Shown here: piece by piece, positions 8,731 through 16,944 of the stretch
Layout: every line of letters begins with the position of its first letter
How positions within the stretch are numbered: the stretch's first letter is position 1
Source of the DNA: an uncultured Corynebacterium sp.
GTDB lineage: Bacteria; Actinomycetota; Actinomycetes; Mycobacteriales; Mycobacteriaceae
Reading direction: 5' to 3'
Length of the DNA stretch: 64,000 nucleotides
Assembly (NCBI GenBank): GCA_943914465.1
Contig: CALUCD010000007.1
Span: 62,001 to 126,000 of the forward strand
Program-made: the position numbers and the translations under genes
The notes under the pieces: model-generated
The model's input: the letters and a program-made list of their open reading frames with translations, nothing else
Told to the model about the DNA's origin: nothing
Database searches by the model: none

Positions 8731-9768
8731 TTACTGCCCGCGTTGGGCATATTGCTTTTCGACGCCCCCCTTCACGCCCTTCCACCATCCCTCATGCTCC
8801 CTGTACCACCCAATGGTCTGGGTGAGGCCGTCCCGCAGGCCCTCGATTCCCTCACCGGTGTAGCGCGGACGCCAGCCCAGTTCGGTGCGTAGTTTCGTCG
8901 CGTCCATGGCGTAGCGCTGGTCATGGCCCGGCCGGTCAGCGACATGCTCGTAGGTGCCGCCCATCAACTCGCAGATCAATTCGATGACCTGCTTATTTGA
9001 GATGTTCGCGGCGCTGCCGTTTGCGGCGCTGCCGTCCGCTGCGCTGCCAGACGCGCCGATGTTGTACGTCTCACCGAGCTTGCCGCGCTCAAGGATGGTC
9101 AGCACCGCGTCATTATGGTCATCGACGTGAATCCAGTCCCGCACCTGCTCACCAGTGCCGTAGAGCTTGGCAGGGCGGCCATCGAGGATATTCGTGATCT
9201 GGCGGGGAATGAACTTCTCAATGTGCTGGTACGGCCCATAGTTGTTCGAGCAGTTCGAGATCGTTGCCGCGATATGAAAGGAGCGGATCCACGCCCTGAC
9301 CAGGTGATCTGAACCCGCCTTCGTTGCCGAGTACGGCGATGACGGGTTATACGGTGTCGTCTCCGTGAACCGCTCCGGGGAGTTGATCGCCAGGTCACCG
9401 AAAACCTCGTCGGTAGAAATGTGATGCAGCCTCACATCGTGCGCGCGCACCGCCTCAAGCAGCGTGAACGTGCCCACAACGTTGGAGTGAATGAACGCCG
9501 ACGGGTCGCGCAGGGAGTTGTCATTGTGCGACTCCGCCGCGAAATGCACCACCGTGTCCGCCCCGGCCACGAGCCGGTCCATGACCTCCGCGTCGGCAAT
9601 GTCGCCCTCGACGAACTCAACATCCAACCCCGCCAGATTGTCCCGGTTACCGGCATAGGTGAGCTTGTCCACCACAATCACGGTTTCGGCTGAGCCGCGC
9701 TCGCACACCATGCGTACAAAGTTCGACCCAATGAACCCGGCGCCGCCAGTGACCAGCATTGTTTCCAT
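8731..9768 (-). CDS. rmlB: dTDP-glucose 4,6-dehydratase RmlB
   Basis: A 345-aa extended short-chain dehydrogenase. The NAD motif GGAGFIG is at 8-14, the dehydratase triad T119-D120-E121 lies in STDEVFGD, and Y146/K150 lie in PYSATK. It converts dTDP-glucose to dTDP-4-keto-6-deoxyglucose. It is probably the first gene of the rmlB-rmlCD-rmlA minus-strand operon. Residues 241-255 are three copies of GSAA(D/N), encoded by a 15-bp tandem repeat inserted after the ETYNIG strand. Other RmlB proteins have a short loop at this place. Confidence 0.93.
   Translation of the reverse strand: METMLVTGGAGFIGSNFVRMVCERGSAETVIVVDKLTYAGNRDNLAGLDVEFVEGDIADAEVMDRLVAGADTVVHFAAESHNDNSLRDPSAFIHSNVVGTFTLLEAVRAHDVRLHHISTDEVFGDLAINSPERFTETTPYNPSSPYSATKAGSDHLVRAWIRSFHIAATISNCSNNYGPYQHIEKFIPRQITNILDGRPAKLYGTGEQVRDWIHVDDHNDAVLTILERGKLGETYNIGASGSAADGSAANGSAANISNKQVIELICELMGGTYEHVADRPGHDQRYAMDATKLRTELGWRPRYTGEGIEGLRDGLTQTIGWYREHEGWWKGVKGGVEKQYAQRGQ
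9005..9049. repeat. 15-bp in-frame tandem repeat (3 units) inside rmlB
   Basis: Units are 9005-9019 (TTCGCGGCGCTGCCG), 9020-9034 (one substitution) and 9035-9049 (diverged). They encode a GSAAD/GSAAN pentapeptide repeat in RmlB. Because the unit is a multiple of three, copy changes keep the reading frame. Confidence 0.85.
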
Positions 9769-9792
9769 GAGTGGGTACTGTACCGGTCGCGG

Positions 9793-11226
9793 TTACTTGC
9801 GTAGCCGGTAACGCTGCTTGGGGCTCTTATCGGGTTCGGTTTTCTCCACGATCCTATCGGCGACGAGTTGGTTCAATGCACGTTGCACGGCAGTGCGGCT
9901 CAGATCTGTTGCGCGGATAAGCTCGGTCGTCGACCAAGAGGCTTTTTCCTCCACGAGCCGGGCGACCTTTTGGTAGGCCGTTTCGTGTTTCTCGGTGACT
10001 GCAACCTTACGTTTCCAGAATGTCACGGAGAAGTGGGTGAGGCTGTTCGTAAACTCGGGCGGTGGCATAAGCGCCTCCGTGGTTGCCCGATTCATGACTG
10101 CGATGCCAGTGCCTCGGTTTTCTGCTACTGGGCCCCCGGTGGGATACCGCAGATCTTCAAGGAAGGTTGCCAGTTGCTGGTTGCGGGTGGAGCTTGCACC
10201 TGGGTCGCCGAGGTTCTGCGTAGTTACACCTCCGTAGAGCCCGCCCGGGTTGGTGATCACCAATCGGTCTACGAACATGTCAATCTGGACAGAGGTGCCG
10301 AGCGCCGCCGGCGAGTAATCTCGGTGCATCAGCGCGTTAACCAACGCCTCACGCACAGCGACCCGCGGATAGTCGGGTAGATCGCGCCGGAATACGTCGT
10401 CAATAAGACCAGCTGTGCGCATGTTATTTTCTACGAGCCGAACACCCGTTTCAACGAGCTCCGGAATGGCGCCATTCAAGCGTTGGCTGTCCAGCAGCCG
10501 CACCCCCTGGATCACATCTCCCTTTCCTGTCCCTGGATACAGCGCAAATGTGACTGTCAACCGGGGGAAGAACTGTTGGGGGTAGTCGCCCATCGCTAGG
10601 ATGGCGGCGAGTGTCGGGCTGCCGTCTCGCAGAATCCGCAAGCGGGTGAGAGCAGCCGAGAGGTCATCTTCAAACGTTTTGGGTCGCCGTGCCCGTTGCT
10701 CATCAAGATACGCGTTAAGAACGCCGCTATCCAAGTCGCTTTCAGATGCGTCTTGGATCGGTTCTAGATCCCATCGTGGCTGAGTTCGCTGCTCAATCAG
10801 GCGGTCGACTTCGTAGCGAGTCAACTTCACATCACTGTCGCCAGTACGGGCGTAACTTCCGTTGTACTGGCCACGCGCGGTGATGTAACACGGTTTTTCC
10901 AGGTTCTCCAGTTCCTCAACCTGGGCCACGAGGACTGATTGGCCCTCGAAGCTGAGTACTTCCATGTCTGGCCGCACTGCTGGAGTCAGCTGATCGCAGC
11001 GCGAGGCGAGCGCGTCACGCGCTGCGTGGGCATCGAAACCGGGAATGGGCGTGAATCCGTTTTCCTCGCTGATGCCTACGAGGATGACCCCTCCGCCCTG
11101 GTTAGAAAACGCACTAAGTGTTTCGAGCACGGATTTGCCGACCCCGGTTTTCGCCTCGACGCGCTGCTGCTCAGCTCCGACGATCCGCAATTGATCGATC
11201 AACAGTTTTAACTCATCCGGCAACAT
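9793..11226 (-). CDS. AlbA_2 domain / HATPase-type putative transcriptional regulator (COG2865 type)
   Basis: A 477-aa protein. The N-terminal AlbA_2 (Schlafen-like) domain has a VEAK motif and SNQGGGVILVGI. The middle carries an ATPase-like segment (VREALVNALMHRDY, then NPGGLYGG) typical of RecG-C/HATPase_c_4. The C-terminus is a winged helix (STTELIRATDLSRTAVQRALNQL). This is the architecture of predicted regulators annotated as ATP-dependent helicase-like; relatives also occur in defence regions. Three in-frame ATGs (11256, 11238, 11226) are possible. The last is preferred because the two upstream ones add residues made from a repeated DNA element and TATGTT ends 7 bp before it. Function is unknown. 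Confidence 0.75.
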   Translation of the reverse strand: MLPDELKLLIDQLRIVGAEQQRVEAKTGVGKSVLETLSAFSNQGGGVILVGISEENGFTPIPGFDAHAARDALASRCDQLTPAVRPDMEVLSFEGQSVLVAQVEELENLEKPCYITARGQYNGSYARTGDSDVKLTRYEVDRLIEQRTQPRWDLEPIQDASESDLDSGVLNAYLDEQRARRPKTFEDDLSAALTRLRILRDGSPTLAAILAMGDYPQQFFPRLTVTFALYPGTGKGDVIQGVRLLDSQRLNGAIPELVETGVRLVENNMRTAGLIDDVFRRDLPDYPRVAVREALVNALMHRDYSPAALGTSVQIDMFVDRLVITNPGGLYGGVTTQNLGDPGASSTRNQQLATFLEDLRYPTGGPVAENRGTGIAVMNRATTEALMPPPEFTNSLTHFSVTFWKRKVAVTEKHETAYQKVARLVEEKASWSTTELIRATDLSRTAVQRALNQLVADRIVEKTEPDKSPKQRYRLRK

Positions 11227-11293
11227 AACACTCAACATAACACCTACATCCCACATGTGTTATGCATGTGTGAAGCTGAGTGTTATGTTGCCG
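11218..11293. promoter_or_regulatory. Clustered direct and inverted GTGTTATGTTG repeats at regulator start
   Basis: A perfect 17-bp inverted repeat (11218-11234 and 11277-11293) brackets the start region. CAACATAACAC occurs as direct copies at 11221-11231 and 11233-11243. GTGTTATG recurs inverted at 11257-11264, and GTGTTATGTTG at 11280-11290. Multiple copies of one element around the start of a DNA-binding-domain gene look like an autoregulatory operator. The right-hand arm also encodes the last residues and stop of the upstream flippase gene. Confidence 0.55.
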
Positions 11294-12506
11294 CTGCTTT
11301 CGCACGCGACAGCCCGATGACGTGCACGATTGACCCAGCCAACGGGCCTGCGAACAACGCCAAAATCACCGAGCGCACCACCCCCCAGGGCCCGAAGAAA
11401 AGCAGCGCAAACGCCACTACGGATGCGGTGACCCAACCAGCTACGTACCACCGATGTTGGTCGAGCGCGAGAACCGCCACGCCCGTGATCATGAGCGTGC
11501 CCATGAAAGCCGAGGCAAACGTCAAAAGCCCCAATATGAGTCCGCCGACGAACAATTCCGGCTTGAAGGCAACACGCAAAATCAACGGCCCGAATATCCA
11601 CGCCGCGACAAAACCGATGACCCCTAAGCCCATCACGCTCACCACAGGGCCAAGCAGCGCCTGGTGGATGCGCTTTCGCTTTGCGACGAACCTCACCACC
11701 AACGCCGACTGAAACCTCTGCAACGGCACCAACACCGGGGCGCGTGTGAGCATCACCGCGTTGTTAATCGCGCTGATGATGATGGAAAGCTGCGCGTCCC
11801 CATCAGGGAAGGCCGCAGAGACCGCAGTAGGGAAGCCGGTAATCAGTGCAGCTGAGGCGCCAGACGCCACCATTGCGGAGAGCACCCGTCGGGTGAATGC
11901 CTCCCGGTTCACGTCGAGCGCGACCCGGATCTTGTCCCGCGCCTGCCGCGATGCCCCGAGGATGGCAAGCCAGCTCACCGCACCCGCAACCGTGATCAGC
12001 AGGAATGCAGACAAGCCCCACCCCAGCACCCACGCCAGCAGCGCCAGCCCCAGACGCACGCCAGAGTCCAGCGCAACCAACCCGGCGTACTGATCCCACA
12101 GTTGTGCGCCGCTGAGAATCCCAGACAGGGCTGCTTGAAAGACGTAACTGATCAGGCCAAACGCCAGCAAGCTCGTAGCCGGGGCGGGGGACATGGGGAC
12201 GAGTTTGACCATGACCCAAAACCCCACGCCGATCACCACAAAAACAATGCCTGTAGCTACGCTGGCCCCAAATCGCCACGGGCTCGCCGTGCCGCGAGCC
12301 CCAGTTTCACGCGCAGAGGCAACAGCGCGGGTGGTCTCGTGGGTAATGCCGTCGATCACACCCGTCGCCGCGAAGAACAAGCCCCAGTAGGCAGTGAAGT
12401 AGCGGTACTCCGTCTCAACATCGAGCGCCCAACCGGCCACCCACATGAGGACAAACCCGGCAAGCGCCGAAAACAGCGTCGCAAGCGAGAGGTTTTTCAC
12501 GGCCAC
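11283..12506 (-). CDS. Polytopic membrane protein, Wzx/MATE-like polysaccharide flippase family (probable)
   Basis: A 407-aa integral membrane protein with about 12 hydrophobic segments and little soluble sequence. Overall pattern and length suit polysaccharide exporters of the MOP superfamily. A location two genes from the dTDP-rhamnose cluster fits flipping of a lipid-linked glycan, but no diagnostic motif allows a firm assignment. Start is a GTG at 12506; a second GTG lies two codons in. It reads into the AlbA_2 regulator with about 56 bp between stop and preferred start. Confidence 0.55.
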   Translation of the reverse strand: MAVKNLSLATLFSALAGFVLMWVAGWALDVETEYRYFTAYWGLFFAATGVIDGITHETTRAVASARETGARGTASPWRFGASVATGIVFVVIGVGFWVMVKLVPMSPAPATSLLAFGLISYVFQAALSGILSGAQLWDQYAGLVALDSGVRLGLALLAWVLGWGLSAFLLITVAGAVSWLAILGASRQARDKIRVALDVNREAFTRRVLSAMVASGASAALITGFPTAVSAAFPDGDAQLSIIISAINNAVMLTRAPVLVPLQRFQSALVVRFVAKRKRIHQALLGPVVSVMGLGVIGFVAAWIFGPLILRVAFKPELFVGGLILGLLTFASAFMGTLMITGVAVLALDQHRWYVAGWVTASVVAFALLFFGPWGVVRSVILALFAGPLAGSIVHVIGLSRAKAAAT

Positions 12507-12591
12507 TCCCGCCGCGCGCCCGTCGGGGCTTGTGCGTCAAGATTCGTCATAACGACAACACAGTGTAGTTCGCGCTGGGGGAGCGCCCTCG

Positions 12592-12650
12592 ACCTTCGCG
12601 CATGAGGTTGCTGTGTTCGCCGTTGTCCGCCTCTGTCCGCCGCGCGGACA
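12592..12650. repeat. Left copy of palindrome-bearing repeat flanking the solitary nuclease-like gene
   Basis: The 30 bp at 12592-12621 match 13873-13902 at about 25 of 30 positions. Each copy is followed by a palindrome, here TGTCCGC-CGC-GCGGACA at 12634-12650. The left copy has about 10 extra bases (an additional TTGTCCGCC) before the palindrome. Confidence 0.65.
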
Positions 12651-12778
12651 ACGCTCAACAAGAGGGTGAAGGTTGCAAATCCTAAGAAAATCAGGCGAAT
12701 ATCAGGAAAATTAAAGAAATTGTCTTATATTTAAGCCAATTCCCATGTTCGAACTTGTTGCCCATCAGGAGGGGTCAC

Positions 12779-13864
12779 GTGAGTCTGGATCAAGCAGTTG
12801 CAAACCTCGCTCGCAAAGTGAGGGATCTCAAACCGATTATTGAAACCGAGGAAGCAACCAAAACCGCGTTCATCATCCCATTTATCTCAGAGATTCTCGG
12901 TTACGACGTCACGGATCCCCGCGAAGTCATCCCCGAATACACGGCGGATGTGGGTACCAAAAAAGGGGAGAAGGTTGATTTCGCGATCAAGCAGGGAGAA
13001 GACTTTCGTTTTCTGATTGAGTGTAAGAAGATCGGCGCGCCGCTGGACCTCAACCACGCAAGCCAGCTGGTGCGCTACTTCAACGTGACGGATACGGAAT
13101 TCGCGATTCTCACAAACGGCGAGGTCTATCAGTTCTACACGCAGCTCGACCGCGCCAACCGGATGGACGAGCAACCGTTCCTCATCTTAGATTTGAGCAA
13201 TGTCGATTCGCGGGCACTGCCGAATCTAGAGAAAATGACAAAACCTCACTTCGATCCGACCACGTTGCTCGCGATGGCTGAAGAGTTGAAATATGTGGCG
13301 GCCTTGCGCCGGGAGATCGCCGCGGAATTTAAAGCTCCGAGCCAGGAGCTGGTTCGTTTAATCGCGAGCCGGGTGACGCCACAGAGGATGACGTCGCAGA
13401 ACCTGGAAAAATTCACTGAGCTCACCCACACCGCCATGAATCAGTACCTTCGCGATGAGGTGAACCGCAGGCTCAGATCTGCGCAGGACCTCGAAGACCC
13501 CCAAAGTGAAACCGATTTGCCAGACGCTGACGATACTGAGCTCACCCCCGAGGATGGCAACAGCGCCATTGTTACGACTGAAGAGGAGCTTGAGGCATTC
13601 GGGATAGTTCGCGCGATCTGCTGTTCAGAAGTGCCGGCCTCGGACGTGGTTATGCGTGACGCGAAGAGCTATTGCGCGATCCTGTATCAAGACAACAACC
13701 GCAAACCGATTGCTCGCTTGCAGTTTGATCGGCAAGTTCCGCGCATCGTCATCTTCACTCCTGAGCGGGAAGAGGTGGCTTACGACTTGCCCGGCGGGGC
13801 TGAAGAAATCTACGCCCATTCCGAACAGCTCCGCGCGCGGGTGCAGTCTCTGGCTGCGGGCTGA
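12779..13864 (+). CDS. Solitary type I restriction HsdR N-terminal-like (PD-(D/E)XK) protein
   Basis: A 361-aa protein whose first 150 residues resemble the HsdR N-terminal nuclease domain: D67 in KVDFAI, then FLIECKK with E81 and K83, forming a PD-(D/E)XK core. The middle (about 180-240) is helical. The C-terminal 90 residues hold a separate domain of unknown family after an acidic linker (SETDLPDADDTELTPEDG). GTG at 12779 is the start because AGGAGG at 12767-12772 sits six bases before it; a longer TTG frame is rejected. No methylase, specificity or helicase gene is near, so it is not a complete type I system. Related repeats lie on both sides. Confidence 0.7.
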   Translation: MSLDQAVANLARKVRDLKPIIETEEATKTAFIIPFISEILGYDVTDPREVIPEYTADVGTKKGEKVDFAIKQGEDFRFLIECKKIGAPLDLNHASQLVRYFNVTDTEFAILTNGEVYQFYTQLDRANRMDEQPFLILDLSNVDSRALPNLEKMTKPHFDPTTLLAMAEELKYVAALRREIAAEFKAPSQELVRLIASRVTPQRMTSQNLEKFTELTHTAMNQYLRDEVNRRLRSAQDLEDPQSETDLPDADDTELTPEDGNSAIVTTEEELEAFGIVRAICCSEVPASDVVMRDAKSYCAILYQDNNRKPIARLQFDRQVPRIVIFTPEREEVAYDLPGGAEEIYAHSEQLRARVQSLAAG

Positions 13865-13872
13865 GTTGCCCC

Positions 13873-13921
13873 ACCTTTGCGCATGAGGCGGCTGTGCCCG
13901 CCAGTGTCCGCCGGGCGGACA
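13873..13921. repeat. Right copy of palindrome-bearing repeat
   Basis: This copy begins nine bases after the stop of the nuclease-like gene and carries TGTCCGC-CGG-GCGGACA at 13905-13921. No T-run follows, so it is a poor intrinsic terminator. Its partner at 12592-12650 is in the same orientation. Confidence 0.65.
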
Positions 13922-13956
13922 CGACGTCGCCGAGCGAAGCCCTAGAGCCCTCAGTC

Positions 13957-15099
13957 CTAGAGCCCGAGTGCTGGTGCCAGGGTGGTCTGCCAGGCGCGGC
14001 CGAGGTCCTCGCGCCAGTAGGGCCACGAGTGGGTGCCGACATTGCGGAGCTCATAGTGGGCGGGGATGCCCAGGCCGTTGAGCTTGGCACGAAGGTCGTG
14101 AGTGCACTGGTTAATCGCGGCCTCAATGATGCCGCCCTCAACCTGCAGCTGGGCGGCCGTGAGCTGGGCGGTCAGCTCAGGCAGGCCAACCCCGGTGAGG
14201 TAGCTGACTTGGTCGGCGCGGCCGGCGAGACCCGTGGCAGATGAAATGTAGAGCTGTGTGCCGCGCAGTTTCTCGGCGTTGAGCAGGGCGTCGTTCCACC
14301 GGTTGTACGGCCCGCCCATCGGCCCCCACATGCGCTCCGGGGTGACGGTGCGGAAATCACCGTTACCTGCCCGGTTCACGGTGAGGCGCGCGTAGTTGTA
14401 GGCGTGGGGTGATGACGTTGCTGCGCACCCGGAGAATGACGCAGCGGCGTCATAGAACCCAGGGTTGTGGGTGGGCAGCACCAGGGCGGACGTCCCCGAC
14501 ATGGAAAATCCGACGATGGCGCGGCGATTATCGGCGTTGAGTGTGCGCTCGATCGGGCCGGGAAGCTCCTTGGTTAAGAAGGTCTCCCATTTCTGTGGCC
14601 CGTTGATGTAGGGGGAGCGGACGGTCGAATCCACCCAGTCGGTGTAGTACGAAAACGCGCCAGCCTGCGGGATGACAACGTTGACGCCTTTGCCAGCAAA
14701 GAAGTCCCGAACGTTTGCTTGGCGTATCCAGTCCTGGTTCTGCTCCGCGCTGCCGGCGCCGTTGAGCAGGTAAATGATAGGGGCGTTAGCCACGCGGTTG
14801 CCAGCAGCATCCGTGGCAGGCAGCACCGCGATGGGGATATCCCGGTTCATTGACGGGGAGTGCACCAGGTAGGACAGCACATGCTTGTGGTCGACTTGGC
14901 GCACCCACTCTTGAGGCTCACCAGTGTTGACAACGCGAGGCGGTGAGGACGGGGCATCCCATGCTTTGACGGTGCCGACTGGGGTTTGCCCGGCGACCTG
15001 GGTGGCGGTGACGTTCGCGGCGCTGGCTGCGGGACAGTGACCGGCGGCGACTGCCGCAGCGGTGGTCACAAAAACTGTGATCAATCGCTTTATGCTCAT
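13957..15099 (-). CDS. Secreted mycolyltransferase (Ag85-like trehalose corynomycolyl transferase)
   Basis: A 380-aa exported alpha/beta hydrolase. The signal peptide (about 1-28) ends at AASA-A. The substrate loop YLLNGAG is followed by the nucleophile elbow GFSMSG (197-202, Ser199), and the catalytic His is in GTHSWPYW near the C-terminus. These enzymes transfer corynomycolate from trehalose monomycolate to trehalose, arabinogalactan or serines of small envelope proteins. The ATG at 15099 begins at a good signal peptide, while an upstream in-frame start does not. A -10 TACTAT (15108-15113) ends 8 bp before it, so the mRNA may be leaderless. It is divergent from the mini-gene at 15204. Confidence 0.9.
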   Translation of the reverse strand: MSIKRLITVFVTTAAAVAAGHCPAASAANVTATQVAGQTPVGTVKAWDAPSSPPRVVNTGEPQEWVRQVDHKHVLSYLVHSPSMNRDIPIAVLPATDAAGNRVANAPIIYLLNGAGSAEQNQDWIRQANVRDFFAGKGVNVVIPQAGAFSYYTDWVDSTVRSPYINGPQKWETFLTKELPGPIERTLNADNRRAIVGFSMSGTSALVLPTHNPGFYDAAASFSGCAATSSPHAYNYARLTVNRAGNGDFRTVTPERMWGPMGGPYNRWNDALLNAEKLRGTQLYISSATGLAGRADQVSYLTGVGLPELTAQLTAAQLQVEGGIIEAAINQCTHDLRAKLNGLGIPAHYELRNVGTHSWPYWREDLGRAWQTTLAPALGL

Positions 15100-15107
15100 A
15101 GCTGGCC

Positions 15108-15113
15108 ATAGTA
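15108..15113 (-). promoter_or_regulatory. -10 hexamer, leaderless-type, for mycolyltransferase
   Basis: Minus-strand TACTAT lies eight bases before the ATG at 15099, and no Shine-Dalgarno sequence is present. This is the spacing expected when the transcript begins at or next to the start codon. Confidence 0.45.
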
Positions 15114-15203
15114 CGGCAGGGGTGCTGGCAAAACGCTGCACCACGGCCAACCTGCCCCACGTTTATCCCCACCAGGGGTGACTACATGAAAAGGATCGAC
15201 ACC

Positions 15204-15314
15204 ATGAACCTCTTCGAGCAGCTTCAGCTCCAGATCAACACCTTCCTTGGCGCGCTGATCCACCAAGGCTCTTCAACCTCATCGGCGCTGACCTACGGTC
15301 TCGGGTTGTTCTAG
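15204..15314 (+). CDS. Candidate small envelope peptide between two mycolyltransferases
   Basis: A 36-codon frame (42 codons from an upstream ATG at 15186). AAAGGA lies eight bases before the ATG at 15204. About 80 percent of third codon positions are G or C, and common corynebacterial codons (AAC, CTC, TTC, GAG, CAG, ATC, ACC) dominate. The peptide has no signal sequence and no cysteine. Residues 3-19 form an amphipathic helix (L3, F4, L7, I11, F14, L15, L18, I19), followed by a serine/threonine patch (SSTSS, 23-27) and a hydrophobic YGLGLF end. PorA/PorH-type porins of corynebacteria are similarly short, lack signal peptides, and are O-mycoloylated on serine by mycolyltransferases. No strong promoter was found, so expression is unproven. 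Confidence 0.55.
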   Translation: MNLFEQLQLQINTFLGALIHQGSSTSSALTYGLGLF

Positions 15315-15321
15315 ACCAGCT

Positions 15322-16779
15322 CTACAGGCCGAGCGCGGGTTTGATGACTTGCTTCCAGGAAACTTGCAGGTCATCCTTCCACAGCGGCCAGGAGTGCGTA
15401 CCGGTTGGCCGCTGGTTGAACGTGACCGGGATGTTCAGCGCGTTGAGCTTGACGTTGAGGTCATGTGAGCAGGCATTCATGGCCGCCTCAATCGCGCCAC
15501 CTTCGATCTGCAGGGTCGCGGCGTTGGCGACGGCCTGGCTCGACGTCATATTGCGGACGTTTTGCAGGTAGCCCGCCATATCTGTCTCGCTGGCCAAGCC
15601 GGTGCCGGAGGAGAGGTAGATCTGGGTGCCGCGCAGGTGCTCCGCCATGACCAGCGCGTCGTTGTACCGGTTGTACTCAGAACCGGTGGGGCCCCACAGG
15701 TTGCTCGGCGTGATGTTGCCCTTCCCAGCAGAACCGCGGTTCACGGTCAGGCCGACAAAGAACGACGGCAGCGGGGTGGATGTTGCCGCGCAGCCCGAGA
15801 ATGACCCCACAGCTGCGTAGCGGCCCGGATTGTGCTCTGCGAGCAGCAGTGAAGACGTAGCAGACATGGAGAAGCCAGAGACTGCGCGCTTGTCGTTGGC
15901 CTTTATGTACGGCTCGATCGAGTTGGGCAGCTCAGTGCTGAGGAACGTCGACCACAGCTGTTTACCGTGGTAGTACTTGTTCTGCTCGGGCTCTGTCAAC
16001 CAGTCGACGTAGTAGGAAAACGCGCCCTCCATCGGAATGACCACGTTGACCGGCTCGTTTTCAAATGTCTGCTTGACCTCGTTGTAGGCCTGCATAATCC
16101 AGTCTGTGTTTTGCTCTGATCCGCCTGCACCGTTGAGCAGGTAGTAGGTCGGCGCCCCCTCCAAAAACGAGCCGGATGCGTCCTGGGCACGGATTACAGC
16201 GACAGGAATATCGCGCCCCATGGACGCGGAGCGCACCGTCAATGCCTCACCGCCGTGGATCTTCTGGATCCACTCAACCCAGCCCTGGTCCAGGCCCTGG
16301 TAGTCCTTCGGGATTTGCGTCAACGGCTTGACGTTGTCAGGTGTGGCGGTTGATGCGCCCGCGTCGACCTGCGGCATGTTGTGCAGGTCTGCTTCAGTTA
16401 CATCCTCATTGAGTGCTTCATCGACTACTTCGGCGAGCCCTTCCAGGTCGCCATCAGGTACAGATGCGCCTGCTTCGCCCGGATCCGTGGCTGGTTCGTC
16501 TGCGGTCGCATTCGGCTCAGCAGCCGCCGCTTTGGCAAGATCGGCGCGTTCCGGGGCAATGCCGGGGCTAGCGGGTAGCGTGCTTGTCACCTCGGACTGG
16601 GCACCGCTCACCGCAGCTGCACGCTGGTCAGCCACACCATGTGCATCGTCTGCGGCGGTTGCGGTGCCGTTGGCGGATACCGTGTTCGCTACCGTGTTGT
16701 ATTGGATAGCAACGGGGATTGCGCCTGCGGCGATAGCCACGGCGGCCACTGCAGCGATAGCTGGGCGTGTGAGTTTCAT
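15322..16779 (-). CDS. Secreted mycolyltransferase with long low-complexity N-terminal linker
   Basis: A 485-aa Ag85-like mycolyltransferase, paralogous to the one at 13957. An N-terminal hydrophobic segment (6-27) acts as signal or anchor. Residues about 35-165 are Ala/Asp/Glu/Pro-rich linker. The catalytic domain carries YLLNGAGG, GFSMSA (Ser304) and GTHSWPLW. The linker could keep the enzyme tethered at the inner membrane while reaching the wall, which is inference. ATG at 16779 begins at MKLT; an upstream in-frame start lacks signal-peptide character. It ends seven bases from the convergent mini-gene. Confidence 0.9.
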   Translation of the reverse strand: MKLTRPAIAAVAAVAIAAGAIPVAIQYNTVANTVSANGTATAADDAHGVADQRAAAVSGAQSEVTSTLPASPGIAPERADLAKAAAAEPNATADEPATDPGEAGASVPDGDLEGLAEVVDEALNEDVTEADLHNMPQVDAGASTATPDNVKPLTQIPKDYQGLDQGWVEWIQKIHGGEALTVRSASMGRDIPVAVIRAQDASGSFLEGAPTYYLLNGAGGSEQNTDWIMQAYNEVKQTFENEPVNVVIPMEGAFSYYVDWLTEPEQNKYYHGKQLWSTFLSTELPNSIEPYIKANDKRAVSGFSMSATSSLLLAEHNPGRYAAVGSFSGCAATSTPLPSFFVGLTVNRGSAGKGNITPSNLWGPTGSEYNRYNDALVMAEHLRGTQIYLSSGTGLASETDMAGYLQNVRNMTSSQAVANAATLQIEGGAIEAAMNACSHDLNVKLNALNIPVTFNQRPTGTHSWPLWKDDLQVSWKQVIKPALGL

Positions 16780-16931
16780 ACGTCGAGTCGCTTTCGTGAA
16801 GATTCGGTTCAAGATGAATTCGCTTGGTATATCTTGCCAGATTTGCTGGGCCGTGCGCTGCGGCGCGGGCAAACATCGGCAAATGCGGGTGAACCCGGGT
16901 GAACACGGCGACCGAAAGGCGAGAACGCACG

Positions 16932-16937
16932 TATCCT
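16932..16937 (+). promoter_or_regulatory. -10 hexamer, leaderless-type, for lpd
   Basis: TATCCT ends seven bases before the GTG at 16945. No ribosome-binding sequence is visible in between, so the lpd transcript is probably leaderless. Confidence 0.45.
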
Positions 16938-16944
16938 ATTGGGC

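Noticed and set aside
12779..13864. A complete type I restriction-modification system
   Set aside because: No HsdM, HsdS or helicase domain is present next to the nuclease-like gene.
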